Positions 51,847 to 60,069 of a DNA stretch of 64,000 nt are shown piece by piece. A program made the position numbers and the translations under genes. Numbering within the stretch: the stretch's first letter is position 1; the number at the start of each line of letters is the position of its first letter. The notes under the pieces were generated by a model, which was not told the origin of the DNA, did not search any database, and saw nothing but the letters and a program-made list of their open reading frames with translations. The stretch lies in the NCBI GenBank assembly GCA_965243615.1, contig CBDEVO010000003.1:3348001-3412000 (forward strand), given 5' to 3'. Source of the stretch: JAJEEA01 sp965243615. GTDB taxonomy: Bacteria > Acidobacteriota > Vicinamibacteria > Vicinamibacterales > UBA8438.

Positions 51847-54072
51847 ATGCCACGGAGACCGGGGCGGTTGGCGGCGGGGGTGCTTCTGGCGATGGGCGCA
51901 GCGGGACTCGTGCTGCACGCGCAGGGCGGGGATCGGACCATCGCGGGCGTCGTCACCAGCGGCGCCGGCCCCGAGGCGGGCGTCTGGGTGGTCGCCGAGA
52001 CCGGCGACCTGCCGACGACGTTCCGCAAGATCGTGGTGACCGACGACGATGGCCGCTTCCTGCTGCCGGAGCTGCCGGAGGCGAGCTACTCGGTCTGGGT
52101 GCGCGGGTACGGCCTCGTCGACTCGACGCCGGTGACGGCGGCGCCGGGGAATGACCTGCGCTTGACGACGACCGTCGCCGCCACGCCGCAGGAGGCCGCC
52201 GCGGTCTATCCGGCCGCGTACTGGCTGTCGCTGATCGAGCCGCCCGGAGCGGACGAGTTCCCGGGCACGGGCCCCGAGGGCAACGGCATCAGCGAGGACC
52301 TGCGCACCCGCGACGAGTACCTCTACAACGTGAAAGCCTGCCTGCGCTGCCACCAGGTCGGGGGCGAGTTCACGCGCGGGCACTCCGACGGGCTCGACTA
52401 CGACTCGAGCGCCGACGCGTGGGACGCGCGCGTCCGCATGGGTCAGCGCGGGGCCGAGATGAGCATGTGGATGTCGCGGTTCGGCCGTGGGCGCGGGCTG
52501 CGCATGTTCGCCGACTGGAGCGACCGCATCGCCACCGGCGAGGTGCCGCCGGCGCCGCCGCGACCGCGCGGGGTCGAGCGCAACCTGGTCCTCACCCAGT
52601 GGGAGTGGACCGACGAGATGGGCAAGATCCACGACGAGGCGTCGACCGACAAGCGCAACCCGACGGTGAACGCCAACGGCCCCATCTACGGGGTGGACAT
52701 CGCCAACGACAACCTCGCCATGCTCGACCCGAGCACCCACTCCGCGACGATGTTGCGCATCCCGACCCTGGTCGACCGCTCGACCATGCGGGCGTCCTAC
52801 GCGCAGTCGGGCTATCCGCCGTCGCGCCTCGCCGACCTCGCGCGCTTCAACCCCGCGAGCATCCACAACCCGATGCTCGACAGCCGGGGCCGGGTCTGGT
52901 ACACGGCAACGCTGCGCCCGCCCGAGAACCAGCCCGACTGGTGCATGGACGGCTCCGGCAACAAGTTCGCCGAGTACTTCCCGGTCGAGCGGTCGGGCCG
53001 CAACGTGAGCTACTACGACCCCGAGACCGGCGAGTTCACGATGGTCGACACCTGCTTCGGCAGCCACCACCTGCAGTTCGCGCACGACGAGAACGAGACC
53101 CTGTTCCTCAGCCGGCCCAACAGCGACGTCTTCGGCTGGCTCGACACGAAGCTGTTCGACGAGACCGGCGACGGGCGGCTCGCGCAGGGCTGGTGCCCGA
53201 CGGTGGTCGACACCAACGGCGACGGCCGCATCACGAAGCCGTGGAACGAGCCGGCGGTGGCCCGCGCCAGCCGGTTCGAGGAGGACCCGACGGCCAGCAC
53301 CTACGACTTCGACCCGGCGCGGGACACGCGGGTCACGGTGGGGGCGTACGGCATCATCGTCAACCCCGTCGACGGATCGGTCTGGGGCGCGCAGGACTCC
53401 TACCCGGGCCGCATCGTCCGGCTCGTGGTGGGAGACGACCCGCCGGAGAGCTGCATCGCCGAGGTCTTCGAGGTGCCCTCCGAGCGCTGGGACGTCGAGG
53501 CGGCGGGCGAGCGCGGCTTCATGCCTCGCGGCCTCGACGTCGACACGAACGGCGTCCTGTGGACGGCGCTGTCGGGGACCAACCACCTCGCGAGCTTCGA
53601 CCGGGCCAGGTGCGCATCGCTGACCGGGCCCGAGGCGCACACCGGGCGGCACTGCGCGGAAGGATGGACCCTCCATCCCCTGCCGGGCCCGGTGTTCAGG
53701 GGGACCGACGTCCGCGCCGATTACAACTACTACAACTGGGTCGACCAGTTCGACACCCTGGGCCTCGGCGAGAACGTGCCCATCGCCACCGGCACCGGCT
53801 CGGACTCGCTGGTGGCGCTGCTGCCCGAGACCGGCGAGACGGTCGTCATGCGGGTGCCCTATCCGCTCGCCGGCTTCCACCCGCGGGGCCTCGACGGCCG
53901 CATCGACGACCCCGACGCCGGCTGGAAGGGGCGCGGCGTTTACTCGTCGACCGGCTCCGACACGGTGTGGCACGCCGAGGACGGGCTGGCCGTCGAGGAC
54001 GGCGAGTACCGGTCGGTGTCGAAGCCGATCCTCGTGAAGTTCCAGTTCCGGCCGCACCCGCTGGCGGAATAG
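51847..54072 (+). CDS. Secreted carboxypeptidase-regulatory / propeller protein with one CxxCH
   Basis: The 741-residue protein has a signal peptide (LAAGVLLAMGAAGLVLHAQ), a CarboxypepD_reg-like domain (~30-110, IAGVVTSGAGPEAGVWVVAE), a single haem-c motif CLRCH (165-169) and then a six/seven-bladed propeller of Vgb/streptogramin-lyase type (GPIYGVDIANDNLAMLDPST, NPMLDSRGRVWYTATLRPPE, RGLDVDTNGVLWTALSGTN). It is probably a periplasmic redox or lyase-like protein; haem attachment is inferred from the motif. It stands alone on its strand. Confidence 0.75.
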   Translation: MPRRPGRLAAGVLLAMGAAGLVLHAQGGDRTIAGVVTSGAGPEAGVWVVAETGDLPTTFRKIVVTDDDGRFLLPELPEASYSVWVRGYGLVDSTPVTAAPGNDLRLTTTVAATPQEAAAVYPAAYWLSLIEPPGADEFPGTGPEGNGISEDLRTRDEYLYNVKACLRCHQVGGEFTRGHSDGLDYDSSADAWDARVRMGQRGAEMSMWMSRFGRGRGLRMFADWSDRIATGEVPPAPPRPRGVERNLVLTQWEWTDEMGKIHDEASTDKRNPTVNANGPIYGVDIANDNLAMLDPSTHSATMLRIPTLVDRSTMRASYAQSGYPPSRLADLARFNPASIHNPMLDSRGRVWYTATLRPPENQPDWCMDGSGNKFAEYFPVERSGRNVSYYDPETGEFTMVDTCFGSHHLQFAHDENETLFLSRPNSDVFGWLDTKLFDETGDGRLAQGWCPTVVDTNGDGRITKPWNEPAVARASRFEEDPTASTYDFDPARDTRVTVGAYGIIVNPVDGSVWGAQDSYPGRIVRLVVGDDPPESCIAEVFEVPSERWDVEAAGERGFMPRGLDVDTNGVLWTALSGTNHLASFDRARCASLTGPEAHTGRHCAEGWTLHPLPGPVFRGTDVRADYNYYNWVDQFDTLGLGENVPIATGTGSDSLVALLPETGETVVMRVPYPLAGFHPRGLDGRIDDPDAGWKGRGVYSSTGSDTVWHAEDGLAVEDGEYRSVSKPILVKFQFRPHPLAE

Positions 54073-54098
54073 CCCGGGCGCTCGGCGCCCCCCCTGCC

Positions 54099-54512
54099 TC
54101 AGGGTCGCTTCGCGGCGTGCCGCTCGATGTAGGTGAGGGCGGCCTGCGTGAGAAAGCCGGATCTGGACGTCTCGGCGAGCTTTGCGGCGCGGTCGATCAG
54201 AGCCAGCGCGCGCCGCGGGATCGTCACGCTCAGCCGGACGGTCTTGTTCGAGATCGCCAGCTTGTCGAGATCGACCTGGATGCCCACCAGGAACGCCCCC
54301 GGCTCGACTGTGGTCCGGCCGACCACGTCCGGGTCGGGGATGGGCTCGCCGTCGGCGATCATGCCGTCGAGATGACACAGGATCGCCTCTTCGGCGTTGC
54401 GGATGGCCTCGGCCAGGTTGTCGCCCTCGGTGAAGCACCCCGGCAGGTCGACGATCTCGACGCTGTACCCGCCGTCGGCCTCGGCGTGCAGTTTTGCAAG
54501 GTAGAGGATCAT
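54099..54512 (-). CDS. hicB: HicB antitoxin
   Basis: The 137-residue protein has the HicB degenerate RNase-H-like domain (EADGGYSVEIVDLPGCFTEG, NAEEAILCHLDGMI) and a C-terminal RHH-type DNA-binding part (RLSVTIPRRALALIDRAAKL, SRSGFLTQAALTYIERH). Its ATG overlaps the hicA stop (ATGA). HicB neutralises HicA and represses the operon, probably through the dyad at 54701-54723. Confidence 0.87.
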   Translation of the reverse strand: MILYLAKLHAEADGGYSVEIVDLPGCFTEGDNLAEAIRNAEEAILCHLDGMIADGEPIPDPDVVGRTTVEPGAFLVGIQVDLDKLAISNKTVRLSVTIPRRALALIDRAAKLAETSRSGFLTQAALTYIERHAAKRP

Positions 54513-54703
54513 CGGTCTCTCCAGTCCCAGCCGGCCTGCCGGTAGATGTTGCGGAGCGTCGTCACGTAGAGGTCCTTCCTCGGATGCGGTACGGTCACGC
54601 GGCCCGGCTTCGTGGGGTGCGTGAAGTTCCGATGGCTGCCGCGACCGCCGGCGTTCCGCCATCCATCACGCTCCAGGCGCTTGATGATCGTCGCACTGTT
54701 CAT
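54509..54703 (-). CDS. hicA: HicA mRNA-interferase toxin
   Basis: The 64-residue protein is a full HicA: SATIIKRLERDGWRNAGG, GSHRNFTHPTKP with the catalytic His, and VTVPHPRKDLYVTTLRNIYR. The dsRBD-like fold cleaves mRNA. It is the first gene of the hicAB unit; the start codon lies inside the left arm of a perfect inverted repeat. Confidence 0.88.
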   Translation of the reverse strand: MNSATIIKRLERDGWRNAGGRGSHRNFTHPTKPGRVTVPHPRKDLYVTTLRNIYRQAGWDWRDR

Positions 54704-54723
54704 ATGTATGTAGTATACATATG
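54701..54723 (-). promoter_or_regulatory. Perfect HicAB operator dyad
   Basis: CATATGTAT (54701-54709) and ATACATATG (54715-54723) are a perfect 9-bp inverted repeat separated by GTAGT, in a strongly AT-rich patch. It covers the hicA start codon, as expected for an autoregulatory HicB site. Confidence 0.7.
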
Positions 54724-54831
54724 CATCTGATATGCACAGCCGTTTGTGCTCGCTTGGCTGCCCAGCGGATGTCCGCGGAATCCGGGGGTTGCAGAGACCC
54801 GGCCAGGTCCGGCAGGCTGTGGAAGCGCGCG

Positions 54832-55003
54832 ATGGATGACGGACGGCTGGCGACCGGAGCTGCGACCCAGGTCGGCTGCTGCATCGTGGGGGGCGGGCCC
54901 GCCGGGCGCCGTCCTCGCCCTGCTCCTCGCCCGCCGCGGTGTGCCCGTGGCGCTGCTCGAGGCCCGGGACGACTTCGATCGGGCGTTCCGGGGGGACACC
55001 GCG
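54832..55003 (+). pseudogene. N-terminal fragment of a FAD-dependent monooxygenase
   Basis: From ATG 54832 the frame leads to QVGCCIVGGGPAG, the Rossmann FAD-binding start. An extra G in the GGG at 54904-54906 shifts the frame, after which it reads AVLALLLARRGVPVALLEAR and DDFDRAFRGDT. These are the first ~60 residues of a class A flavin monooxygenase. Beyond the RGDT motif the similarity ends. The flanking 388-bp gap has no other gene. Confidence 0.6.
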
Positions 55004-55091
55004 ACCTGCCCGCGTGGCTCGTCGGCTGGGGTGTCCGGCCCGAGCGTGTCCGCGGGGAGGCGCGCGGACGGACCCGGATGGAGTAGACGCA

Positions 55092-55562
55092 ATGGCTGGT
55101 CGGATACCCGGGAAGTCGACGAAGAACGCGGGGAAGGCCGTCGCCGGCCGGGCGAAGGGGAAGCCGGTCCTCCTCTCGGGCGGCAACCCCCAGATCGCGA
55201 AGTCCGACGGCGACGCCCCCGTGCAGGCGTACATCGCGGCCATGCCGGGCTGGAAGAGCGACGTGGGGCGCCGCCTCGACGCGCTCATCGTGCGCACCGT
55301 GCCGGACGTGCGCAAGTGCGTGCGGTGGAACTCGCCCTTCTACGGGGTCGAGGGCCGGGGCTGGTTCCTCAACGTCCACGTCTTCACCCGCTACGTGAAG
55401 GTGACCTTCTTCCAGGGTGCGTCGCTGCGGCCCGCCCCGCCCGGCTCGGGCAAGGACAGGGACGCGCGCTGGGTCGACGTCCACGAGGGCGAGTTCGACG
55501 AGGCGCAGATGGCGGCGTGGGTCCGGCAGGCGGCCGCCCTGCCCGGCTGGGACCTGACGTGA
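55092..55562 (+). CDS. DUF1801 domain protein
   Basis: The 156-residue protein has a basic Lys/Ala-rich lead (~1-35) and then the DUF1801 core VQAYIAAMPGWKSDVGRRLD, VRKCVRWNSPFYGVEGRGWF and YVKVTFFQGASLRP. The family is a small alpha/beta fold, possibly binding a small ligand or iron; no enzyme activity is established. The ATG at 55092 has no strong ribosome site; an in-frame upstream extension overlaps the flavoprotein remnant and is not convincing. Confidence 0.8.
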   Translation: MAGRIPGKSTKNAGKAVAGRAKGKPVLLSGGNPQIAKSDGDAPVQAYIAAMPGWKSDVGRRLDALIVRTVPDVRKCVRWNSPFYGVEGRGWFLNVHVFTRYVKVTFFQGASLRPAPPGSGKDRDARWVDVHEGEFDEAQMAAWVRQAAALPGWDLT

Positions 55563-55630
55563 TGTCTTGCGCCAAGGGGTTCCCGACGTGCTGACCGGAC
55601 GGCTTGCCTGGCGGAACGGAAGTGGGAGTC

Positions 55631-56035
55631 ATGGCCGTCGACCGTCTGACCGACTACGACTTGATGATCGTCCTGGCGATCCTCGTGGCCGGCGAGCGAG
55701 CCGGCGCCGCCGCGATTGCCCGCGAGCTCCGGTGGAGGGACTGCCGCAGCGTCGTGCTCGGCGAGATCCACGCCGCGCTCGACCGGCTGGAGGGCAACGG
55801 ACTCGTGGTGTCCTGCGGGGGCGGTCCGGGCTCGCCGCGGAGGCGTGGCGCCAGGCGGGTCTTCGAGGTGACACCTGCCGGATTGCGGGCGGTCGAGAGC
55901 ACCCAACGCGCCCTCGTCGCGCGGTGGAAGGAGTTGCCGGAGCTCGAAGACGAGCCGCTCCTGAGCGACCTCGTGGGGGAGTACAGTGCCCGCCGTTGGC
56001 AGACGTGGCTCTGGTACCTGGCGCAGCACGCCTAG
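55631..56035 (+). CDS. PadR-family regulator with extra C-terminal segment
   Basis: The 134-residue protein has the PadR winged helix TDYDLMIVLAILVAGERAGA, AIARELRWRDC, LGEIHAALDRLEGNGLVVS and an RRVFEVTPAGLRAVESTQRA wing/helix. The end PLLSDLVGEYSARRWQTWLW is not part of PadR and resembles the short prefix of ADOP-associated membrane proteins, so a gene fusion or read-through scar is possible. PadR proteins of this type normally stand beside ADOP permeases; the only ADOP in the window is 14 kb away. Confidence 0.72.
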   Translation: MAVDRLTDYDLMIVLAILVAGERAGAAAIARELRWRDCRSVVLGEIHAALDRLEGNGLVVSCGGGPGSPRRRGARRVFEVTPAGLRAVESTQRALVARWKELPELEDEPLLSDLVGEYSARRWQTWLWYLAQHA

Positions 56036-56095
56036 CCCCAGCGGACTGCCCCGGAGCCGATTCGTCGCCCCCCCGCTGACTCTCGTCGGCAACTC

Positions 56096-56175
56096 ATGAC
56101 CGACAGACCCGTTGCTGCATCGTAGGCGGCGGCCCCGCCGGTGCCGTCCTCTCCCTCGCCTTGCGGGGGCGACCG
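56096..56175 (+). pseudogene. Second flavin-monooxygenase N-terminal scar
   Basis: The text QTRCCIVGGGPAGAVLSLAL is encoded just after an out-of-frame ATG (56096) and then breaks off. It matches the start of the fragment at 54832-55003 (GCCIVGGGPAG-AVLALLL), so two copies of the same gene start survive 1.2 kb apart. Confidence 0.5.
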
Positions 56176-56198
56176 ATGAGCGTTAAGGTAGGCCCGTG

Positions 56199-57365
56199 AT
56201 GGCCACGCCGCTTCGACTCGGGCGTGCGGCGGTCGGCGTTCTCCTGCTGACGGTCGTCGTCGGGCCGGGCCTCTCGTTGCGCGAAGCCGTGTCGCCGCGC
56301 GCGGCGGCGGCATCGTCTCACGCGGCGGTCGCGACGTTGCGGATTCCGGAGGGCGGCCGCATGCCGCGGGCGGTCGTCGACGGAGAGGGAACCCTGCACG
56401 TCGTGTACGCCGCCGGAGACACGAGCGGCGGCGACCTCTTCCACGTGACGCGCGAGCCCGGCGTGGCCGGCTGGTCGGAGCCGCGACAGGTCAACAGCCG
56501 GGCGCGCTCGGTGACGGCCGTGGGCCCGATAGACGGCGCGCAGCTCGCGCTCGGGCCCGACGGGCGGCTCCACGTCGTCTGGCTGCAGGCCGACCCCCCG
56601 GCGTTCTTCTACACGCGGAGCCGCGCGGACGGCCCCGGCTTCGAGCCCCAGCGCGAGCTGCCGGCCGGCCAGACGGGCGCCCTCGAGGCAGGCCCGGCCG
56701 TCGCCGCCGACGGCGGCAGCGTCTACGTCTTCTGGCACGCCGGCGCGTTCGATGACGCGCGGCGCAGCGTCTTCCTGACGCTGTCGCGCGACGGCGGGAC
56801 GACCTTCGAGCCGGCCAGCCGCGTCAGCGCGGAGGCGGAGGGCGCGTGCGCCTGCTGCGGCCTGAGCGCGCTGGTCGCGGCGGGCGGCGCCGTTCATGCG
56901 TCGTACCGCGGGGCCGGCGACAACGTGCGCCGGGGGCAGCGGCTGCTGACGTCGGCCGACCACGGTCGCACCTTCTCCGACCGGCTGGTCCAGCCGTGGG
57001 AGCTGGGGGCCTGCCCGGTGTCGACCACGAGCCTGGTCGCCGGCCCCGACGGCCTGACCGTGGCGTGGGAGACGCAGGGGCAGGTGTACTTCGCCGGCGC
57101 CGGCCGGCTCGACGACGCGCGCTCGCCGCCGGGGGAGGCCCGCTTCCGCCGCAAGAACCCCTCGGTCGCGGTGGATGCCCGCGGAGATACGCTGCTTGCC
57201 TGGGGCGACGGCCCCGGCTTCAGCTTCGGCGGCTCGCTGCACTGGCAGGTCTTCGACCCCGCCGGCCGCCCGGTGGGGGAGCCGGGCGGCGGGGCCGGTA
57301 CGGTCATCGAGGGAAGCACCGTCGCCGCCGTCGTCCACGATGGCCGGTTCCTCGTCGTTTTCTAG
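56199..57365 (+). CDS. Secreted sialidase-like (BNR propeller) protein
   Basis: The 388-residue protein has a signal segment (AAVGVLLLTVVVGPGLSL) and repeated beta-propeller blades with Asp-box-like ends (LTLSRDGGTTFEP, LLTSADHGRTFSD) and WLQADPPAFFYTRSRADG. An ACACCGL motif in the middle is unusual and may bind metal or form disulfides. The exo-sialidase-like fold does not prove sialidase activity; catalytic Arg triad residues are not obvious. ATG 56199 is preferred to the GTG one codon before. Confidence 0.65.
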   Translation: MATPLRLGRAAVGVLLLTVVVGPGLSLREAVSPRAAAASSHAAVATLRIPEGGRMPRAVVDGEGTLHVVYAAGDTSGGDLFHVTREPGVAGWSEPRQVNSRARSVTAVGPIDGAQLALGPDGRLHVVWLQADPPAFFYTRSRADGPGFEPQRELPAGQTGALEAGPAVAADGGSVYVFWHAGAFDDARRSVFLTLSRDGGTTFEPASRVSAEAEGACACCGLSALVAAGGAVHASYRGAGDNVRRGQRLLTSADHGRTFSDRLVQPWELGACPVSTTSLVAGPDGLTVAWETQGQVYFAGAGRLDDARSPPGEARFRRKNPSVAVDARGDTLLAWGDGPGFSFGGSLHWQVFDPAGRPVGEPGGGAGTVIEGSTVAAVVHDGRFLVVF

Positions 57366-57380
57366 GAGTCGTCGTGGAAC

Positions 57381-57459
57381 GGGTGCAGAACGGTGCAGCC
57401 TCCTGGCAGAGTTGGTTGGGGCGCCCAGCGGAGCCGCAGGCGACGATGAGCGGGCTGGT
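57381..57459 (+). repeat. Dispersed repeat copy A
   Basis: The ~79-bp intergenic element shares blocks AGAACGGTGC, CTCC, GGCAG, GTTGGTTGGG, CGCCCAGCGGAGCCGCA and GCGGGCTGGT with copy B (59936-60020, opposite strand) and in part with copy C (20766-20832). Copies A and B bracket three secreted-protein genes as an inverted pair. Confidence 0.65.
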
Positions 57460-57617
57460 GGGTGGTCCGCATGACGAAGCTCGAGAAGCGCGGCATCGCC
57501 CGCGAATCTGAAGGAGACGTGGCAACCGGGATGCCTGCTACCATCTATGCGGGATGCGCCGGCGGGTCGGCGGCGGGCGTTCGGGGGCCGTTGGCGCCAG
57601 GCTCGAGAGAGTTCATC

Positions 57618-58571
57618 ATGCGCATGATTCGACCCGGTTGGGGGACCGTTCGCCGGGCAATGGCCGCGATGCTCTGCGCGGGCGCGCTCGCGGGGGCGTT
57701 CGCCCTCACCGCGCGCGCCCAGCCGTCGCGCACGGTGGCCGACGGGGTCTACACCGCCGGGCAGGCGGCGCGGGGCGCCCAAGTCTACCAGGCGCTGTGC
57801 GTGACCTGCCATGGCGAGGCGCTCGAGGGCAGCGTCGGCCCGCCGCTGGCCGGAGACGGATTCCTGTCGATCTGGAGCGCGCTGCCGCTGGTGGAGCTCG
57901 TCGACAAGATCCACAACACCATGCCCCTGCAGGCGACGGCGCCGCTCTCGCGGCAGGAGTCGATCGACCTCACCGCCTACATCCTCGAGGCCGGCGCGTT
58001 CCCGGCCGCAGAGGCGGAGCTGGCCGACGCCGCGCTGGCCGACATCGCGCTCCCCACGGTGGCCACCGCTTCCGCGTCCGCCGCCGGCGGGGACCTCTCC
58101 GTCGCGCCCATCGCCAACCTCGCCCAGCTGATGCGGGCCATCGCCTTCCCCGCCTCGAACATCGTCTTCAACACTCAGATCAAGGACCCCGGGGCCGAGG
58201 TGCCGGAGCCGACGGGGACCCGGCCCTTCGACTTCGTCGAATGGGGAGAGACGGTCTATCCGGGCTGGGAGTCCATCGACCTCGCGGCGCTGGCCATCGC
58301 CGAGTCCGCACCCCTCTTCCTGGTGCCCGGCCGCCGGTGCGAGAACGGCCGGCCGGTGCCCGTCGACCGGGCCGACTGGCGGGAGTACACGGCGGCGGTC
58401 GTCGAGGCGGGACGGGCCGCCTACCGGGCTTCGCAGTCGCGGGACTGGGACGCGGTCATCGCGGTCACCGACCAGCTCAACGAGGCCTGCGCGAACTGCC
58501 ACTTGGTCTATCGCGACGTGGGCGCCGAGGGGCGCGGGGTGGGGGCGGACCGCTGCCGGCAGGAGCCCTGA
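57618..58571 (+). CDS. Secreted dihaem cytochrome c
   Basis: The 317-residue protein has a signal peptide (AMLCAGALAGAFALTARAQ). An N-terminal class I haem-c domain follows with CVTCH (61-65), the Met-side PPLAGDGFLSIW and TMPLQATAPLSRQE, then an Ala-rich linker. The C-terminal part has CANCH (291-295) followed by LVYRDVG, as in cytochrome c'-like ends. It is probably a periplasmic electron carrier, a plausible acceptor for the haem-free quinoproteins of this region. The start at 57618 gives the signal peptide directly; the frame extends upstream without similarity. Confidence 0.82.
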   Translation: MRMIRPGWGTVRRAMAAMLCAGALAGAFALTARAQPSRTVADGVYTAGQAARGAQVYQALCVTCHGEALEGSVGPPLAGDGFLSIWSALPLVELVDKIHNTMPLQATAPLSRQESIDLTAYILEAGAFPAAEAELADAALADIALPTVATASASAAGGDLSVAPIANLAQLMRAIAFPASNIVFNTQIKDPGAEVPEPTGTRPFDFVEWGETVYPGWESIDLAALAIAESAPLFLVPGRRCENGRPVPVDRADWREYTAAVVEAGRAAYRASQSRDWDAVIAVTDQLNEACANCHLVYRDVGAEGRGVGADRCRQEP

Positions 58572-58698
58572 CGGTGGATCCCCAGGCCGCTGACCAAGCT
58601 CGCCTGGCCGCTTGCCATGCGCGGAAACCGGGGAGGGCGGGCCGCGGTCGGCAGCTTTCGACTTCGATCACTGTCGCCTATTGGGGGGAGGAACGACA

Positions 58699-59361
58699 AT
58701 GCGCCTGTTGACAGTCGTCGTGGCGGCGTGGGCCGTGCTCGCAGCCGCGCCGGGGGCGGCGCAGGACTGGACCGAGTTCGCGAGCCTGGAGGACCGGTTC
58801 ACCTGCAACTTCCCCGGCGAGCCGGTGGTCACCGACACCACGTGGGTCTCCGAAATGGGGGCCGAGGTGCCCGCGCGCGTCTACTCCGCCGAGAGGGGCC
58901 CGAGCCGTTTCTCGGTGACGGTGGCCGACTACAGCCACGTCGCGCGCATCCTCACCGAGCGGGCCGGCAACTGCCCGCCGGGGGCGGAGCGCTGCAGCGG
59001 CGGCGGGTCGACCGGCGAGGGGTACTGGCGCCACGACGTGCGGGGCGCGATGCTCTACGCGACCTGGACGTTCATGCAGCGTGACGCCGAGGTGACGCAC
59101 CTGGGCTACAACTCGCTCGACCGCGTCGAGGGCCACCAGATGCACCTGACCAACCCCGACCGGTCGCGCACGTTCGTGTCGATCTACATGCACGAGGACA
59201 AGCTCTACGTTGCCGAGGGCACGGTCCCGCGGGGCTACCCCGAGCCGGCGCTCTTCCAGCAGTCGCTGGGCTGGCTCGACGAGGACGGGAACGGGCTGCG
59301 CTACGAGTCGGCCTACTCGAACGGGTTCCCGGCGCCGCCCCGCGTGCCCGCGGTGTTCTAG
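58699..59361 (+). CDS. Secreted protein of unknown function
   Basis: The 220-residue protein has a signal peptide (LTVVVAAWAVLAAAPGAAQ) and the phrase DRFTCNFPGEPVVTDTTWVS, seen in a family of small periplasmic proteins from Acidobacteria and Proteobacteria. A CPPGAERCSGGG loop could hold a disulfide. No catalytic motif is visible. GGGGGGAGGAA is the ribosome site. It lies between the cytochrome and the DUF6152-like gene on the same strand. Confidence 0.65.
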   Translation: MRLLTVVVAAWAVLAAAPGAAQDWTEFASLEDRFTCNFPGEPVVTDTTWVSEMGAEVPARVYSAERGPSRFSVTVADYSHVARILTERAGNCPPGAERCSGGGSTGEGYWRHDVRGAMLYATWTFMQRDAEVTHLGYNSLDRVEGHQMHLTNPDRSRTFVSIYMHEDKLYVAEGTVPRGYPEPALFQQSLGWLDEDGNGLRYESAYSNGFPAPPRVPAVF

Positions 59362-59466
59362 CGCCCTGGCCGTGTTCCGGCGCGTGCCGGCCGTGTGTTT
59401 CGAGACGGGCAAACAGCCTCGCGCCGTCGTGATTCCCGACGGTCGAGGCCGGTGAGGAGGGTGATC

Positions 59467-59862
59467 ATGCGTTTCAAGCTCGGCCTTGCGGCCATCCTGG
59501 CGTTCGCCGTCGCGTTGCCGGTCGGGGGGCACCATTCCCACGGCAACTACTCTGAGGAGTTCACGGACATAGAGGGGGTGGTCACCGAGCTCCATCTGCT
59601 CGTCCCGCATTCCTGGCTCTACCTCGAGGTCGAGGGCCCCGAAGGCGAGCCGCAGATCTGGGCGCTGGAGGCCAGCGACCGCAACCACCTGGCGGAGAGC
59701 GGCATCACCCGCGGCTATCTCACGCCCGGCGACGCGGTCAAGGCGCGCTGCCACCCCGTGAGGGACGGCTCGCCGGGCTGCCTGCTCGGGTTCCTGAAGG
59801 CCCCGGACGGCGACGTGAAGGACTGGGACGGCAACAACGCGCCGGCACCGGCCGACTTCTAG
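59467..59862 (+). CDS. DUF6152-type small secreted protein
   Basis: The 131-residue protein has a signal peptide (LGLAAILAFAVALPVGG), then HHSHGNYSEEFTDIEGVVTE and PHSWLYLEVEGPEGE, which match DUF6152 (HHS...xGxV...NPHxxxxL). Two His at the mature start could bind metal. Cys residues (RCHPVRDGSPGC) may pair. The function is unknown; the family is common beside secreted oxidoreductases in this phylum. Confidence 0.72.
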   Translation: MRFKLGLAAILAFAVALPVGGHHSHGNYSEEFTDIEGVVTELHLLVPHSWLYLEVEGPEGEPQIWALEASDRNHLAESGITRGYLTPGDAVKARCHPVRDGSPGCLLGFLKAPDGDVKDWDGNNAPAPADF

Positions 59863-59935
59863 CTCCTGCCGCCGGGTCGCGTGCGGACTCGACCGGCGGT
59901 GGTACCGCCGCGCAGGGTCGAGTCTCGCGCCCCGG

Positions 59936-60020
59936 ACCAGCCCGCCCAGCGTCACCTTGCGGCTCCGCTGGGCGCCCAACCAACCCTGCCGGGAGTCGGC
60001 ACCGTTCTACGGCGCAGACT
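59936..60020 (-). repeat. Dispersed repeat copy B
   Basis: The reverse complement gives AGTCTGCGCCGTAGAACGG, GACTCCCGGCAG, GGTTGGTTGGGCGCCC and AGCGGAGCCGCA. It is the inverted partner of copy A and the closest match to copy C. It lies in the gap between the DUF6152 gene and the SEC-C gene. Confidence 0.65.
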
Positions 60021-60069
60021 CCCAGCGACGTTGCCGGTCGGATGGACGGGGTTGCTCCCCCCGGCGTCG

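Noticed and set aside
57381..57459. Possible tRNA 3' end because of GGTTGGTTGGGGCGCC
   Set aside because: No T-loop GGTTCGAATCC, acceptor stem or anticodon arm can be drawn; it is a dispersed repeat instead.
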